Of a DNA stretch of 6,731 nt, positions 1 to 6,147 are shown one piece after another. This DNA is from an uncultured Parvularculaceae bacterium (GTDB lineage: Bacteria > Pseudomonadota > Alphaproteobacteria > Caulobacterales > Parvularculaceae): contig CAMYNO010000130.1 in assembly GCA_947259815.1 (NCBI GenBank), forward strand, positions 1-6,731. The letters are read 5' to 3'. A program made the position numbers and the translations under genes. Every line of letters begins with the position of its first letter. The stretch's first letter is position 1. The notes below the pieces were generated by a model. The model did not search any database. It saw only the letters and a list, made by a program, of their open reading frames with translations, and was not told the origin of the DNA.

Positions 1-44
1 GCCACTTTTCCTTCAAAACGCTCTAGCAAGATGTGAGGGGCCAT
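1..44 (-). CDS. Partial N-terminus, possibly enoyl-CoA hydratase/isomerase family
   Basis: Reading leftward from an ATG at 44, the minus strand gives an open frame of 14 full codons that runs off the window: M-A-P-H-I-L-L-E-R-F-E-G-K-V-A. The pattern of an ILLER-type strand followed by a short turn and G-K-V-A resembles the first beta strands of crotonase-fold (enoyl-CoA hydratase/isomerase) proteins, which usually continue into a leucine-asparagine-arginine-proline motif just outside the window. An in-frame TAA lies two codons upstream, so this is the earliest ATG possible. AAGGA abuts the ATG directly, which is too close for a normal Shine-Dalgarno site, so initiation could be weak or leaderless. 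Only 44 bases are visible. That a gene starts here is moderately likely; the family assignment is a guess from pattern memory. Confidence 0.42.
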   Translation of the reverse strand, partial: MAPHILLERFEGKV

Positions 45-47
45 TCC

Positions 48-63
48 TTAATCAAAGGTTAAC
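48..63. promoter_or_regulatory. CtrA-type binding box, TTAA-N7-TTAAC
   Basis: The plus strand reads TTAATCAAAGGTTAAC, an exact match to the full Caulobacter CtrA consensus TTAA-N7-TTAAC. It is the only TTAA pair with that spacing found in the window. It ends 3 bp from the ATG of the leftward partial gene and so overlaps where that gene's ribosome binding site or -10 region would be. A box so placed would more likely repress than activate that gene, but this is inference. A chance match in an AT-rich intergenic stretch cannot be excluded. Confidence 0.55.
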
Positions 64-91
64 AGCCTTACCGGCAACACGGTGCGTTACC

Positions 92-138
92 ATTTTATAA
101 GGGACCGCCGAAACCTTGCGGGCGAATTCGGCGGTCCC
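92..138 (-). terminator. Perfect 12-bp hairpin, possible leftward terminator
   Basis: GGGACCGCCGAA (101-112) is the exact reverse complement of TTCGGCGGTCCC (127-138), with a 14-nt loop. Read leftward, the stem is followed by TTATAAAAT, an AT-rich but poor U tract. On the plus strand it is followed by C/G-rich sequence with no T run. It therefore fits best as a terminator for minus-strand transcripts from the TPR gene, about 195 bp past its stop. The loop is long for an intrinsic terminator, so it could instead be a structured RNA element or protein site. Confidence 0.4.
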
Positions 139-140
139 CT

Positions 141-160
141 CGCGCGCATGGGAGCGCGCG
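141..160. repeat. Short perfect inverted repeat, CGCGCGC/GCGCGCG
   Basis: CGCGCGC (141-147) and GCGCGCG (154-160) pair perfectly around a 6-nt loop, immediately beside the larger hairpin at 101-138. There is no T run on either side. The two stem-loops in tandem may form one structured end of a transcript. Alternating CG sequence is common by chance in GC-rich DNA. Confidence 0.4.
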
Positions 161-332
161 TCAGACAAAGCGCAATGGGGGACCAAACACTTCGCCTGTT
201 TTCTGGCAATCGTTAAATCAATGCCGCTGACATGGTGACGGTCAGCACGCCCAGACTATAAATAAGGTTGGGGTTTGTCGCCGCCTCACGCCATCACACT
301 GACGTGAAACCGATCACATTCGATCAACAGTG

Positions 333-968
333 CTATTCGCGAAGGGAAACGTCTATCGTCACGCCCGCGCGCTGAACGTCGCCGCGTAATGTCAGCGCGT
401 CGATATTCGTCGGCTCAAGGGTCAGCGCCTTGACGACGTCGATTGCGGCCTGCTCTGCATTACCCACCGCCAGATGCGCGCGCCCGCGAAAAACGAACGC
501 TTCGGCAGAACCGATATTGGATTCTTCAGCCGCGGTGACCGCTGCGATGACGGTGTGCCAGTCTTCCTTGGCGGCGCTGATTTTTGCCGCCGCGAGTTGC
601 AGTTCAGGCTCGTCAGGCGCGCGTTCGCGTGCCGCGGCGAGGGCCTCCTCGGCCTGTATGATCTCGCCTGCCTCAAGCCAGGCGTCGATGGCCTGTGCGT
701 ATAGGCGCGCGCGCGCCAATCCGTCGCCGGCGTCTGTTCGCTCTGCAATCGACTCAAGGCGCGCGGCCCCAAGCTTTGAAAAGCCAGCGGCAATGTCCGC
801 TATCGCCAGACAATGCTGGGCGCTTATGCCGCCGCCTTCATCCGCCCAGATCTGCGCAGCGCGCCGCCCGGTTTCGACGTCTTCCTCAATAAGGAAAAGG
901 CAATCGAGATAACGATCGGATGCTTGTGCGGGCGCGAGCGCCAATATCAACGGGATAAGGAAATTCAT
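333..968 (-). CDS. Exported tetratricopeptide-repeat protein (211 aa)
   Basis: The protein begins with a short hydrophobic segment, MNFLIPLILALAPAQA, that looks like a signal peptide cut before S17, though its n-region lacks a basic residue. Residues 20-60 form a conserved-looking block containing C23, a tryptophan at 41, GGG at 45-47 and H52-C53. This resembles the N-terminal pattern of uncharacterised TPR proteins in alphaproteobacteria, from memory. C23 and C53 could form a periplasmic disulfide. Residues about 85-187 are alanine-rich helical repeats, roughly three TPR units (85-118, 121-152, 154-187). TPR units bind other proteins, so a scaffold or chaperone role in the periplasm is the most that can be said. 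An in-frame TAA four codons upstream fixes the ATG at 968 as the earliest start; the ribosome binding site is weak. It lies 74 bp behind divL on the same strand with no clear terminator between, so they are probably cotranscribed. Confidence 0.85.
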   Translation of the reverse strand: MNFLIPLILALAPAQASDRYLDCLFLIEEDVETGRRAAQIWADEGGGISAQHCLAIADIAAGFSKLGAARLESIAERTDAGDGLARARLYAQAIDAWLEAGEIIQAEEALAAARERAPDEPELQLAAAKISAAKEDWHTVIAAVTAAEESNIGSAEAFVFRGRAHLAVGNAEQAAIDVVKALTLEPTNIDALTLRGDVQRAGVTIDVSLRE

Positions 969-1042
969 GATCCCGTCTTATCGCGGGAAATCTCGGCGCA
1001 AAAGTGGCGAATTACCCAAAAGGGGCCGAAAAACCGTTGCTG

Positions 1043-3694
1043 TTACTCGGCGGCATGGGCGGTTGCACGCGCGCGGCGCCGGGTTGTGCGGCCTTTCCCC
1101 GGCTTATTCAGTTGCTTTGCCGCCGCATCAGGGCTCTCCGGGGGTTCTCCGGGCAGGTCCGTCGTTGCTGCAGTCGGGCTCGATTCCGGCAGGTAACAGG
1201 TCACGCGCGCGCCTTGTCCTTCCCCGGAATCCAGCCTTGTCCATCCGCCATGCAATCGTGCGAAACGGTCCACAAGAGACAGGCCAAGGCCGGCGCCGGC
1301 GCTTGGGCCGCGGCTTTCAAAGGCGTCGAAGACTTTTGCCTGGTCCTCATGCGAGACGCCCCGGCCTGTGTCTTCAACCCAGATCTTGATGACGCCGTTT
1401 TCCCGTGCCGCGCCGACAATGACCGATCCGCCGGCCCCGGTGTAGGCAAATGCGTTCGAGAGCAGGTTGAACAGCATCTGTTTCACACGGCGCTCGTCGA
1501 GGGCCGCGTCGCCGATGTCCTTCGCGCAATCTACTTTTAGCGCAACTTGCGTGTCCTCGGCCTTGAGCGCGGAAAACGTCGCTGCGCTTTCAAGCAGCGC
1601 ACGAACATCGGTGGGGTTGCGGTCAAGTTCGAGTTTGCCGGCGTCAATTGCCGCAAGGTCGATAATATCATTGATGAGGTCGCGCAGATGATAAGACGCC
1701 GACAGCACGCTGGCGACGTAATCTTTCTGGCGATCATTCAGTAGGCCGAACATCTGGCCGTCGAGCATTTCCGAAAATCCGATGATCGCGGAGAGCGGCG
1801 TGCGTAATTGATAGGAAACGTGATCGACAAATTTCGACTTCAGCCTGTCGGCCTGCTCGAGAATGGCGTTGCGTTCCTTCAGTTCCTTCTCGCGTTCCTT
1901 GGTGTCGGTAATATCCTGGAAGTGAACCAGCGTTGCGCCGTCGGGCAAGGGTTCGATGCCAAGCGCGACCGCACGCCCGTCGCGCAAGGAGATTTCAACG
2001 CCGGCAACGGACTGACGGTCTTCCGGAGATTTCGACGTCGCCGCCCGTTTGATCGCCGCAACAGCATCAGTTCCGTTCGCGGTTTTCGCCAGAAAATGAC
2101 TGGTGACATCGTCGATATGCGGATGCGCTGCGAGCCGTTGCGGCGCCATGCGCCAGAGATCTTCAAACGCCTTATTGTGAAGGCGCAGCGTTCCGTCGGC
2201 GCTGAAAACCGCCAGCGCTTCGGAAAGGTTGTTAAGGGTTGCCTTCTGGACGTTCAATTGCGTGTTGAACCGGGCTTCAAGCGCTATCGTCTCGGTAATG
2301 TCGTCAAAGGCGACGACTACGCCGCCAAGGGGGTGTCGTTCCTTCGACAGGCGTATGGCGCGACCGTCGGGCAGGTGCCAGATTTCATCCGGGGCGCCGC
2401 CCTCGCGCGCGGAAGGGCCAACATCTTCCGTATAGAGAGAAAGCTGCGCCTGCTTCCATGAATCGTAATCGGCCGGTTCCGGCAGCTTGCCGGCAAACCT
2501 CAGATCGTCCAGGATTTCGCCGTGATAGGTGCGGCCCGACAGAGCGGCGTCTTCAAGGCCCCAAAGTTCCTGAAACGCCCGGTTGTTATAAACAAGGTTC
2601 TGGCCCGCGCCGAAGATTGCAACGGCGGTGGGAATCTGGTCGAGCGTGCGCTGGTTCGCTTCGATATGCTGTTTTAAATCGGACCGCGCCTTGTCGAGAT
2701 CGGTAGCGTCGATCGCCAGTCCGCCAAGCGCGGCGTCGCCGGATGCGTGCAAAGGCGTTTCAACGACACGAAAGACGCGGCGTTCGCCTTTCGAATTAAC
2801 GACAACGCTCCCTTCGACAGTTTTGCGCGCTTTCGACGCTTCGCCCGCAAGCGAACGCACAGCGGTGTCGAGTTCGATTTGCTGGCGCACCACGTCAGCA
2901 GCGCTTGCCGCTTCCACGGCTTCTACATAGGCGTGGTTGACCCAGACGAGGGCGAGGTCGCTATTGCGTCGCCAGGCTGGCGCCGGCGCGCGTTCAAGCA
3001 GGGCGTGTGCGCCGTGTAAGTCAGTTGCCCGCTCACGGATCGTGCCGACAATGGCGCCGTCTTCCGCCATGCGGACAGCCGGGTCGGTCATCCACAGCGC
3101 CACCTGTCCGCCGGCGACGCGCCCGTCAATTTCTATGGAGCGCCCGTCGGGAGTGATGACTGCGCCGGAAAAGGCGACGCCGTGACCGCGCAAGTTCGCA
3201 ATCTTTTCGCGAAGGCTGGTTTCAGGGCTCTCGTCGTCTTCCTCAACGGGCAGATGGCCGAGTGAATTTAACAGTGTGTCGACCGGCGATTTGGGTTTCT
3301 GGTCGTCATCCTTGGAGAAAGACAATAGCGAGGCGAGGGCGGCCGGGCCGCCCAGAATTTTCGGATTGCCCCAGCCCGCTTCAACCGCATCATTATCGTC
3401 TTCCCAGACGAGCACGAGGCCCGGATGCGCAGACAGGACCGCGTCCGCTTTTTCCAGCCGCGCTTCCATTTCCGCCAGGCGGCTCGACCAGTGCAGCGAT
3501 TGATTGCGGGTCGTCGCGGACACCCGATAGGCCCAGAGCATGGCGGCGCAGGCGAGGGCGACGGCCCCCATGGCGGCGGCGATCAGCGGATCAATGGTGA
3601 AACCAGCGGCGTCCGCGCCATCCTGCGCACGCGCAGCGCCGGCGGTCAGGAAGACCGCGAAAGCAAACGCTAAAACGTTGATCAATCGCCGCAT
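1043..3694 (-). CDS. divL: DivL-like PAS-domain tyrosine pseudokinase (883 aa)
   Basis: This is a membrane-anchored histidine-kinase-like protein with Tyr in place of the phospho-acceptor His, the hallmark of DivL. In Caulobacter, DivL binds DivK and activates the CckA-ChpT-CtrA relay; the same role here is inferred. Order, in 883-aa numbering: signal-like segment 1-23, membrane helix about 37-56, then PAS-like regions at about 83-213, 228-333, 349-468 and 483-595. A coiled linker leads to the DHp helix with its H-box S-Y628-Q629-L-R-T-P-L. The ATPase domain keeps the N box (N743, N747), G1 D775-T-G-R-G and G2 G800-A-G-L-G-L, so it may still bind ATP. The tail from about 840 is Pro-rich and ends in a basic run, RTTRRRARA. 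The ATG at 3694 was chosen because GAGGTGA precedes it by 8 nt. An upstream in-frame GTG at 3730 would add 12 residues but has no ribosome binding site. Family certainty is high, DivL orthology good. Confidence 0.85.
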   Translation of the reverse strand: MRRLINVLAFAFAVFLTAGAARAQDGADAAGFTIDPLIAAAMGAVALACAAMLWAYRVSATTRNQSLHWSSRLAEMEARLEKADAVLSAHPGLVLVWEDDNDAVEAGWGNPKILGGPAALASLLSFSKDDDQKPKSPVDTLLNSLGHLPVEEDDESPETSLREKIANLRGHGVAFSGAVITPDGRSIEIDGRVAGGQVALWMTDPAVRMAEDGAIVGTIRERATDLHGAHALLERAPAPAWRRNSDLALVWVNHAYVEAVEAASAADVVRQQIELDTAVRSLAGEASKARKTVEGSVVVNSKGERRVFRVVETPLHASGDAALGGLAIDATDLDKARSDLKQHIEANQRTLDQIPTAVAIFGAGQNLVYNNRAFQELWGLEDAALSGRTYHGEILDDLRFAGKLPEPADYDSWKQAQLSLYTEDVGPSAREGGAPDEIWHLPDGRAIRLSKERHPLGGVVVAFDDITETIALEARFNTQLNVQKATLNNLSEALAVFSADGTLRLHNKAFEDLWRMAPQRLAAHPHIDDVTSHFLAKTANGTDAVAAIKRAATSKSPEDRQSVAGVEISLRDGRAVALGIEPLPDGATLVHFQDITDTKEREKELKERNAILEQADRLKSKFVDHVSYQLRTPLSAIIGFSEMLDGQMFGLLNDRQKDYVASVLSASYHLRDLINDIIDLAAIDAGKLELDRNPTDVRALLESAATFSALKAEDTQVALKVDCAKDIGDAALDERRVKQMLFNLLSNAFAYTGAGGSVIVGAARENGVIKIWVEDTGRGVSHEDQAKVFDAFESRGPSAGAGLGLSLVDRFARLHGGWTRLDSGEGQGARVTCYLPESSPTAATTDLPGEPPESPDAAAKQLNKPGKGRTTRRRARATAHAAE

Positions 3695-3702
3695 ATTGCG
3701 CT

Positions 3703-3709
3703 TCACCTC
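3703..3709 (-). promoter_or_regulatory. Ribosome binding site deciding the divL start
   Basis: Read on the minus strand this is GAGGTGA, 8 nt before the ATG at 3694. It favours the 883-residue product, whose N-terminus is then a clean signal-like segment (MRRLINVLAF...), over the GTG start at 3730, which has only C-rich sequence upstream. Confidence 0.7.
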
Positions 3710-3737
3710 GCCAACCCCCAACCGGCGCACGAAACTG

Positions 3738-3836
3738 GAATCTAGGGGGATTCGCCCAGATTTAGTGCGCCATAAGCAACAAAGCGCAATATGTACTTGT
3801 TTGGATGCGACTCGCTAGGGCCAATCACGAGGAATC
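3738..3836. promoter_or_regulatory. Cluster of four GANTC sites upstream of divL
   Basis: GANTC, the target of the cell-cycle methyltransferase CcrM in alphaproteobacteria, occurs at 3738-3742 (GAATC), 3749-3753 (GATTC), 3809-3813 (GACTC) and 3832-3836 (GAATC). All four lie in the 182-bp gap between the tonB-like gene and divL. No GANTC was found in the other three intergenic regions of the window. No convincing -35/-10 pair was identified. In Caulobacter, methylation state at such sites modulates promoters such as ctrA and ftsZ; a similar role here is inference. Confidence 0.5.
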
Positions 3837-3876
3837 GCCTGCCGCGCCGATGAAGTTTTCAACAGGTTACGGTGCT

Positions 3877-4458
3877 TCATTCTTCGCTGATCTGGAAGCT
3901 GAAGCGCTCAACAAGGCCGTATCGCGCCACAGCCTGACCGCCGCGTAAATCCGGTGGGTATTTCCAGCCGGCGATTGTCTTCAGAACAACCCTGTCGAAA
4001 CAAGAATCCGACGATTCGATGATGCGTGCATTGATTACCGATCCATCGGAAGCGACATCGAACTGCACGAGCACCGTGCCTTCTGCGCCGCGCGCGCGAC
4101 ACCTTTCCGGATAGGCTGGCGCAATGCGAATGAGCGGTGCGACGACAACGGCTCCATCGCCTACCAGTCCGGTATCCGTTGGCAACAATTCCGGCGGGTT
4201 CACCTGAATGACCGGCTTGCCGCCGGACGGCGCCGGCTCGATTTCAACTGGCGGCTGCTTTTCTGTCATCGGCGGGAGCGGTCTTGGGGCAGGCGCCGGA
4301 GAATCAATCACCTCCGCCGTAATCTTGATTTCGACTATTGGTTTTGACGGCGGCAAACCGCCCATTGGTTGACTGACCATTGACGCCATAAATAAAAATA
4401 ACAGGGCGGTGACCATTGCGGCGACAGGCATTCCAGTAATCCAGCGTAACATCGTCAT
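3877..4458 (-). CDS. TonB-family protein with C-terminal TonB domain (193 aa)
   Basis: TonB proteins carry proton-motive energy from an ExbB-ExbD complex across the periplasm to outer-membrane receptors. This protein starts MTMLRWITGMPVAA and has one membrane helix at about 10-31 with the N-terminus inside. A proline-rich periplasmic linker follows (about 35-90, with PAPAPRPLPP). The TonB C-terminal fold spans about 108-191: RIAPAYPERC, then GAEGTVLVQFDV, then SDSCFDRVVLKTIAGWKYPP. C120 and C153 sit at positions where a disulfide across the fold is plausible. The start at 4458 is preceded by AAAGGAG with 5-nt spacing. An in-frame ATG at 4551 would add 31 unconvincing residues. TATGAT (minus strand, 4541-4546) could be a -10 box. 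No exbB, exbD or receptor gene is nearby, so it may act as a stand-alone paralogue using ExbBD encoded elsewhere. The substrate is unknown. Confidence 0.88.
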   Translation of the reverse strand: MTMLRWITGMPVAAMVTALLFLFMASMVSQPMGGLPPSKPIVEIKITAEVIDSPAPAPRPLPPMTEKQPPVEIEPAPSGGKPVIQVNPPELLPTDTGLVGDGAVVVAPLIRIAPAYPERCRARGAEGTVLVQFDVASDGSVINARIIESSDSCFDRVVLKTIAGWKYPPDLRGGQAVARYGLVERFSFQISEE

Positions 4459-4463
4459 ATGCG

Positions 4464-4470
4464 CTCCTTT
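4464..4470 (-). promoter_or_regulatory. Strong ribosome binding site fixing the tonB-like start
   Basis: The minus strand reads AAAGGAG here, nearly the full anti-16S complement, with 5 nt to the ATG at 4458. It decides between the ATG at 4458 and in-frame ATGs at 4551 (upstream) and 4452 (two codons downstream), in favour of 4458. Confidence 0.8.
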
Positions 4471-4580
4471 ACTTTTGGGCGCGCATTCCTGTTCCGGCGC
4501 GCGCATCGGCTCGCCATTCGCAGAAATCATCTGTGGACGGATCATATGCAAAACGGCCAGCGAAACCCGCCGCCGCCAGC

Positions 4581-4600
4581 AATGCTACATATGTCGCATT
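4581..4600. promoter_or_regulatory. 20-bp imperfect palindrome upstream of the tonB-like gene
   Basis: AATGCTACATATGTCGCATT pairs with its own reverse complement at 9 of 10 positions per half. It has a central perfect ACATATGT (4587-4594) and outer AATGC/GCATT arms. It lies between the ahcY terminator and the tonB-like gene, 123-142 bp before that start codon. The size and symmetry suit a dimeric repressor site. It does not resemble the Fur or Irr boxes I know. The regulator is unknown. Confidence 0.4.
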
Positions 4601-4607
4601 ATGATGC

Positions 4608-4642
4608 AAATAAAAACGCGGCGCAAGAGAAATTGCGCCGCG
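4608..4642 (-). terminator. Intrinsic terminator of ahcY
   Basis: Read on the minus strand, CGCGGCGCAA (4642-4633) pairs perfectly with TTGCGCCGCG (4626-4617) around a 6-nt loop. It is followed at once by TTTTTATTT. The hairpin begins 20 bp past the ahcY stop. A 10-bp GC-rich stem plus U tract is a classic Rho-independent terminator. It should make ahcY monocistronic and give the tonB-like gene its own promoter. Confidence 0.92.
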
Positions 4643-4662
4643 CTCTGACTTTTTGAGGATGA

Positions 4663-6069
4663 TTAGTAGCGGTAATGGTCGGTCTTGAACGGGCCATTCA
4701 CATCAACGCCGATATAATCGGCTTGTTCTTCGGAAAGTTTGGAAAGATGTGCGCCGACCTTGGAGAGGTGAAGCGCGGCGACTTTCTCGTCGAGATGTTT
4801 CGGCAGTACATAAACTTCGTTCTTGTACTGATCGCCGCGGGTCCACAATTCGATTTGCGCCAGCGTCTGGTTGGTGAATGACGCGGACATGACGAAAGAC
4901 GGGTGGCCGGTGGCGTTGCCAAGATTGAGCAAGCGTCCCTGGGAGAGCAGCAACATGCGATTGCCCTCAGGGAACGTAATCATGTCCACCTGATCCTTGA
5001 CGTTCGCCCATTTAAAGTTTTTGAGGCCCTCGACCTGAATTTCATTGTCGAAATGGCCGATATTGCCGACGATGGCCATATCCTTCAGCTTGCGCATGTG
5101 ATCGACGGTGAGGACGTCCTTGTTGCCGGTCGCGGTAATGACAATGTCCGCCCGCGACACGCCTTCGTCCATGGTGATGACTTCAAAACCGTCCATCGCC
5201 GCCTGTAGCGCACAGATCGGATCGACCTCCGTGACCATGACGCGCGCGCCGGCGCCTTGAAGGCTCGCGGCCGAGCCCTTGCCCACATCCCCGTAACCGG
5301 CGACGAGGGCGACCTTGCCGGCCATCATAACATCCGTACCGCGACGGATGCCGTCGACGAGCGATTCCTTACAACCGTATTTATTGTCGAATTTCGATTT
5401 CGTCACCGAGTCATTCACATTGATCGCCGGGAAGGGAAGCGTTCCCTTTTTCTGGCGCTGGTACAGCCGCAGGACGCCGGTAGTCGTTTCCTCGGTGACG
5501 CCCTGAATGTTGGCTTTGACTTTCGAATACCAATCCGGCTGTTTGGCGAGGCGGCGCTTGATCGTATCGAACAGCGCGGTCTCTTCTTCATTGGACGGAT
5601 TTTCCAGAATGGACGGATCTTTCTCCGCATCGGCGCCGAGGAGAATGAGCAGCGTTGCATCGCCGCCATCGTCGAGGATCATGTTCGCGGTTTCGCCGTT
5701 CGGCCATTCGAAAATCTTGTCAGCGAGATCCCAATATTCCTCCAGGCTTTCACCCTTGAAGGCAAAGACCGGCGTGCCGGCGGCGGCAATCGCAGCGGCG
5801 GCGTGGTCCTGGGTCGAATAGATGTTGCACGAGGCCCAGCGGACATCCGCGCCCAGCGCCTGCAGCGTCTCGATCAGCACGGCGGTCTGGATCGTCATAT
5901 GCAGCGAGCCGGCGATGCGGGCGCCTTTCAGCGGCTGGCTCGCGCCGAATTCTTCGCGTGTCGCCATCAGGCCGGGCATTTCCGTCTCGGCGATCTCGAT
6001 CTCGCGTCGGCCGAAATCGGCCAAGCCTATGTCTTTTACGTTGTAATCGTGGTGTGCGGGCGCGGTCAT
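4663..6069 (-). CDS. ahcY: S-adenosylhomocysteine hydrolase (468 aa)
   Basis: The enzyme reversibly splits S-adenosyl-L-homocysteine into adenosine and homocysteine in the cytoplasm, using tightly bound NAD+. It removes the inhibitory product of methyltransferases and feeds homocysteine to methionine synthesis. Visible signatures are SLHMT with H58, DDGGD with D134, EETTTG (193-198), SVTKSKFDN with K224, D228 and N229, the NAD-binding GYGDVGKG (258-265), and the terminal KTDHYRY with K462 and Y466. These line up with human H55, D131, E156, K186, D190, K426 and Y430. The segment at about 146-188 is the roughly 40-residue insertion common in bacterial and plant forms and absent from the 432-residue mammalian enzyme. 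Nothing is missing, so it should be active. The ATG at 6069 has AGAGGA 8 nt upstream. It is transcribed away from the lipoprotein gene, ends in a strong terminator, and is probably controlled through the palindrome at 6148-6167. Confidence 0.98.
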   Translation of the reverse strand: MTAPAHHDYNVKDIGLADFGRREIEIAETEMPGLMATREEFGASQPLKGARIAGSLHMTIQTAVLIETLQALGADVRWASCNIYSTQDHAAAAIAAAGTPVFAFKGESLEEYWDLADKIFEWPNGETANMILDDGGDATLLILLGADAEKDPSILENPSNEEETALFDTIKRRLAKQPDWYSKVKANIQGVTEETTTGVLRLYQRQKKGTLPFPAINVNDSVTKSKFDNKYGCKESLVDGIRRGTDVMMAGKVALVAGYGDVGKGSAASLQGAGARVMVTEVDPICALQAAMDGFEVITMDEGVSRADIVITATGNKDVLTVDHMRKLKDMAIVGNIGHFDNEIQVEGLKNFKWANVKDQVDMITFPEGNRMLLLSQGRLLNLGNATGHPSFVMSASFTNQTLAQIELWTRGDQYKNEVYVLPKHLDEKVAALHLSKVGAHLSKLSEEQADYIGVDVNGPFKTDHYRY

Positions 6070-6147
6070 GGCGGCTGTCCTCTTATTTCATGAGCGGTCG
6101 GAATTTTCGCCCGCCTATATCAGTGCTGCTGTCCCCTGCCAAGTGAC

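Larger units (their letters stand above)
64..332. other. Intergenic region without a convincing gene
   Basis: No frame here has convincing coding character on either strand. The stretch lies downstream of the TPR gene and upstream of the leftward partial gene. It holds two perfect hairpins (101-138 and 141-160, listed separately) and a weaker inverted repeat, GCTGAC at 226-231 paired with GTCAGC at 241-246. It also has AT-rich patches around 92-100 and 255-266. No tRNA cloverleaf or known small RNA was recognised. A small RNA or long 3' untranslated region is possible but unsupported. Confidence 0.5.

Noticed and set aside
2..100. Open plus-strand frame reaching a TAA at 98-100, just before the 101-138 hairpin
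   Set aside because: Codon use is rich in AGA, CTA and TTA, unlike the rest of the window, and the translation shows no recognisable pattern. The minus-strand frame from 44 reads better, and there is no T run after the hairpin on the plus strand.
213..216. A further CtrA half-site (TTAA)
   Set aside because: It has no partner TTAA at the required spacing on either side.
1808..2461. Open frame of 217 codons on the plus strand inside divL
   Set aside because: It is a shadow of the divL coding frame, with no ribosome binding site of note and no recognisable domain.
3720..3800. Sigma-70 promoter for divL such as TTGCGC with CTAAAT
   Set aside because: Each hexamer matches only about three of six positions and the spacing is 18 bp, so it is no better than chance.
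4459..4551. Longer tonB-like product starting at ATG 4551
   Set aside because: The extra 31 residues would place charged, low-similarity sequence before the membrane helix, and the AAAGGAG site clearly serves the ATG at 4458.
6083..6091. Minimal upstream frame ATG-AAA-TAA just before ahcY
   Set aside because: A two-codon frame with no clear ribosome binding site is expected by chance; the ahcY ATG has its own good site.
5257..6093. Long open frame (278 codons) on the plus strand across ahcY
   Set aside because: It is antisense to a fully conserved enzyme gene, its product resembles nothing known, and long antisense frames are common in GC-rich DNA.
6070..6147. S-adenosylhomocysteine or SAM riboswitch in the ahcY leader
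   Set aside because: The leader is under 80 nt and only one imperfect hairpin (about 6094-6117) was seen. I could not find the conserved core of the SAH or SAM-II riboswitches; the upstream palindrome points to a protein regulator instead.
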